A stretch of DNA of 64,000 nt. It comes from Paraburkholderia sp. Ac-20340. GTDB lineage: Bacteria; Pseudomonadota; Gammaproteobacteria; Burkholderiales; Burkholderiaceae. The stretch lies in assembly GCF_017104965.1 (NCBI RefSeq), contig NZ_JAAGPR010000035.1, forward strand, positions 26,585 through 90,584, written 5' to 3'. The position numbers and the translations under genes are program-made. The notes beneath the pieces are model-generated. The model searched no databases. It saw only the letters and a program-made list of their open reading frames with translations, and was not told where the DNA came from. Of this stretch, positions 62,490-64,000 are shown in pieces (the first letter of the stretch is position 1; every line of letters starts with the position of its first letter).

Positions 62490-63472
62490 CGCGCACCCTC
62501 CGACTTTTCAAGGCGCAGCAGCATGATCTTGGAGATGGCCAGCACGATGAAGGTAATCACGAACAGGATCAGGCCGAGCTCCATGAGCGCCGACGTGTGC
62601 AGGCCCGGGCCCGCTTCGGCGAACTCGTTGGCAAGCGCCGACGTAATGCTGTTGCCCGGCGAGAACAGCGAGACGTTGTCCAGCAGGTTCGTATTGCCGA
62701 TCACGAACGTCACGGCCATCGTTTCGCCGAGCGCGCGGCCAAGGCCGAGCATCACGCCGCCGATCACACCGGTCTTGGTGAAGGGCAGCACGATCTTCCA
62801 CATCACTTCCCAAGTCGTGCAGCCGATGCCATAAGCCGATTCCTTCAGCAGTACCGGCGTGACTTCGAACACGTCGCGCATGACCGAGGCGATGTACGGA
62901 ATGATCATGATCGCGAGGATGACGCCCGCGCACAGGATGCCGATACCGATCGGCGGGCCCTGGAACAGCGGTCCGATCAGCCACACGTCGCCGAGCAGAT
63001 GGCCAAGCGGACGCTGGAAGTATTGCGCGAAGATCGGCGCGAACACGAGCAGGCCCCACATGCCGTAGACGATCGACGGGATCGCGGCCAGCAGTTCGAT
63101 GGCGATACCCAGCGGGCGGCGCAGCCACGCGGGCGAGAGTTCAGTCAGGAACAGCGCGATGCCGAAGCTCACCGGCACAGCGATAACGAGCGCGATGATC
63201 GACGTGGCGATGGTGCCGTAGATGGGCACGAGCGCGCCGAACTGGTCGCTGGGAGGATCCCATTCGGCCGTCCACAGGAACGAGAGGCCGAACTTCTGGA
63301 TCGTCGGCATCGAAGCGACGATCAGCGACACGATGATGCCGCCGAGCAGCAGCAACGTGACGATGGCGGCGCCGCGCGCGAGGCCGCCGAAAATGATGTC
63401 CCCTGCCGGGCTGGGCGCCTGTTGTTGCGCGTTGCCGCCGGGCGGGTTCGAGACGAGCGGGACGTCGGACAT
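62486..63472 (-). CDS. pstC: Phosphate ABC transporter permease PstC
   Basis: 328-residue permease with six helices. Blocks are LSFLWTAEWDPPSDQFGALV (typical PstC periplasmic loop), AIPSIVYGMWGLLVFAP and the coupling loop LKESAYGIGCTTWEVMWKIV. The start at 63472 (MSDVPLVSNPPGG) has AGG six bases upstream; the open frame goes 12 codons further without support. It is translationally coupled to pstA. Confidence 0.96.
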   Translation of the reverse strand: MSDVPLVSNPPGGNAQQQAPSPAGDIIFGGLARGAAIVTLLLLGGIIVSLIVASMPTIQKFGLSFLWTAEWDPPSDQFGALVPIYGTIATSIIALVIAVPVSFGIALFLTELSPAWLRRPLGIAIELLAAIPSIVYGMWGLLVFAPIFAQYFQRPLGHLLGDVWLIGPLFQGPPIGIGILCAGVILAIMIIPYIASVMRDVFEVTPVLLKESAYGIGCTTWEVMWKIVLPFTKTGVIGGVMLGLGRALGETMAVTFVIGNTNLLDNVSLFSPGNSITSALANEFAEAGPGLHTSALMELGLILFVITFIVLAISKIMLLRLEKSEGAR

Positions 63473-63653
63473 GATGACCTGTATCCAGTTGCCGCGAGCA
63501 AGGCTCACGACGTTGATGCGGTTCTGAAACCGCCTGCCGCCCCGGCGCGGTCATGCGACCGGCTGAAGGCCCGAGGGCGGTACATCGTAGCGGGTGATTT
63601 ACGACTGTTTTGCAACCTGATTACGGATGCATAACGCATAAGCAGGAAGCAGT

Positions 63654-63685
63654 ACGGGCCGCACGCGGATTTCGCGGCGGCCCGT
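63654..63685 (-). terminator. Hairpin between pstS and pstC
   Basis: Perfect 9 bp stem ACGGGCCGC / GCGGCCCGT with a 14-base loop, 22 bases beyond the pstS stop, without a U-run. It could partly stop or protect the pstS message so that the binding protein is made in excess over the permease. Confidence 0.5.
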
Positions 63686-63707
63686 TGCGCTACACGGTCA
63701 AACCGCC

Positions 63708-64000
63708 TTATTCGGCGATAGCCTTGCCGCTAGCGTCCTTGACCTTTTCCTTCCACTGCGTCTTGATTTCGCTCACAACCGATTGCGGCAGCGAGATGTA
63801 ATCGAGGCTGTCAGCAGCCGGCGTGCCGTTCTTGAAGGCCCAGTCGAAGAACTTGAGCGTTTCCTTGCCTTGGTCCGGCTTGTCCTGTGCCGTGTGCAGC
63901 AGCACGAACGTGGCGCCAACGACCGGCCATGCTTCCTTGCCCGGCTCGTTCGTCAGGATCTGGTAGAACGACTTCTTCCAGTCCGCGCCAGCAGCCGCTG
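63708..64000 (-). CDS. pstS: Phosphate-binding protein PstS (C-terminal part)
   Basis: The last 96 codons of the periplasmic phosphate-binding protein; the rest runs off the right edge. Recognisable are SFYQILTNEPGKEAWPVVGA, LKFFDWAFKNG, ADSLDYISLPQSVVSEIK and the end KDASGKAIAE. It is the first gene of pstSCAB-phoU-phoBR in the reading direction. Its promoter and Pho box lie outside the window. Confidence 0.94.
   Translation of the reverse strand, partial: AAAGADWKKSFYQILTNEPGKEAWPVVGATFVLLHTAQDKPDQGKETLKFFDWAFKNGTPAADSLDYISLPQSVVSEIKTQWKEKVKDASGKAIAE

Noticed and set aside
1..64000. CRISPR arrays, rRNA genes, intact insertion sequences
   Set aside because: No regularly spaced repeats, rRNA core sequences or transposase genes were seen in the window.

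Overview
This 64 kb window looks like a chromosomal segment of a Burkholderiaceae bacterium, most likely Burkholderia, Paraburkholderia or Caballeronia. The evidence is high GC with strong G/C third-position bias, a DUF3563 micro-protein typical of that family, an FtrABCD iron system, an imuA-imuB-dnaE2 cassette, and the block olsB / ppx / ppk1 / phoR-phoB-phoU-pstBACS. No rRNA, CRISPR array or intact insertion sequence was seen. The exact genus is an inference.

Layout. 0.1-6.7 kb: an AraC-type regulator divergent from a copper amine oxidase, an unknown membrane protein, an aldehyde dehydrogenase and a short-chain dehydrogenase (amine to aldehyde to acid catabolism). 6.8-9.4 kb: crcB, cfa, a HIT protein and tRNA-Ser(GGA). 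9.4-11.4 kb: a low-GC patch directly after the tRNA, with a beta-strand-repeat protein fragment and a GT-A glycosyltransferase-like gene; this is the clearest sign of transfer. 11.4-19.6 kb: a two-subunit sodium/solute symporter with acetyl-CoA synthetase (acetate or short organic acid use), an EamA permease, a YqhA-type membrane protein and class I fumarase. 19.7-32.5 kb: iron metabolism. It holds bfr, bfd, tonB-exbB-exbD, hemP, a HbpS/GlcG-like protein and ftrABCD, with four Fur-like boxes, interrupted by murI and by lysR/pirin/osmC/DUF1857. Between hemP and the HbpS-like gene lies a small structured element resembling phage ash/icd-C4 RNA immunity regions.

32.7-43.7 kb: uvrB, an aromatic/aspartate aminotransferase, a patatin plus 3-hydroxybutyrate dehydrogenase pair (polyhydroxybutyrate or lipid turnover), an aldo/keto reductase, rlmJ, a small secreted protein, the DUF3563 micro-gene, cueR, copZ and an RmlD-like reductase. 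43.8-49.8 kb: the LexA-controlled mutagenesis cassette imuA-imuB-dnaE2, with a perfect SOS box. 50-53.6 kb: tRNA-Pro(TGG), a FAD oxidoreductase, sixA and olsB. 53.7-64 kb: phosphate homeostasis: ppx and ppk1 (divergent), phoR, phoB, phoU, pstB, pstA, pstC and the 3' end of pstS, which runs off the window.

How it fits together. Under phosphate limitation PhoR/PhoB induces pst. Pho-box-like repeats before ppk1 and olsB suggest that polyphosphate synthesis and phosphate-free ornithine-lipid synthesis join the same response. Iron limitation would release Fur from bfd, hemP and ftrA, while bfr carries its own Fur-like site. DNA damage would release LexA from imuA. Box positions and motif matches were read by eye; no search was run.
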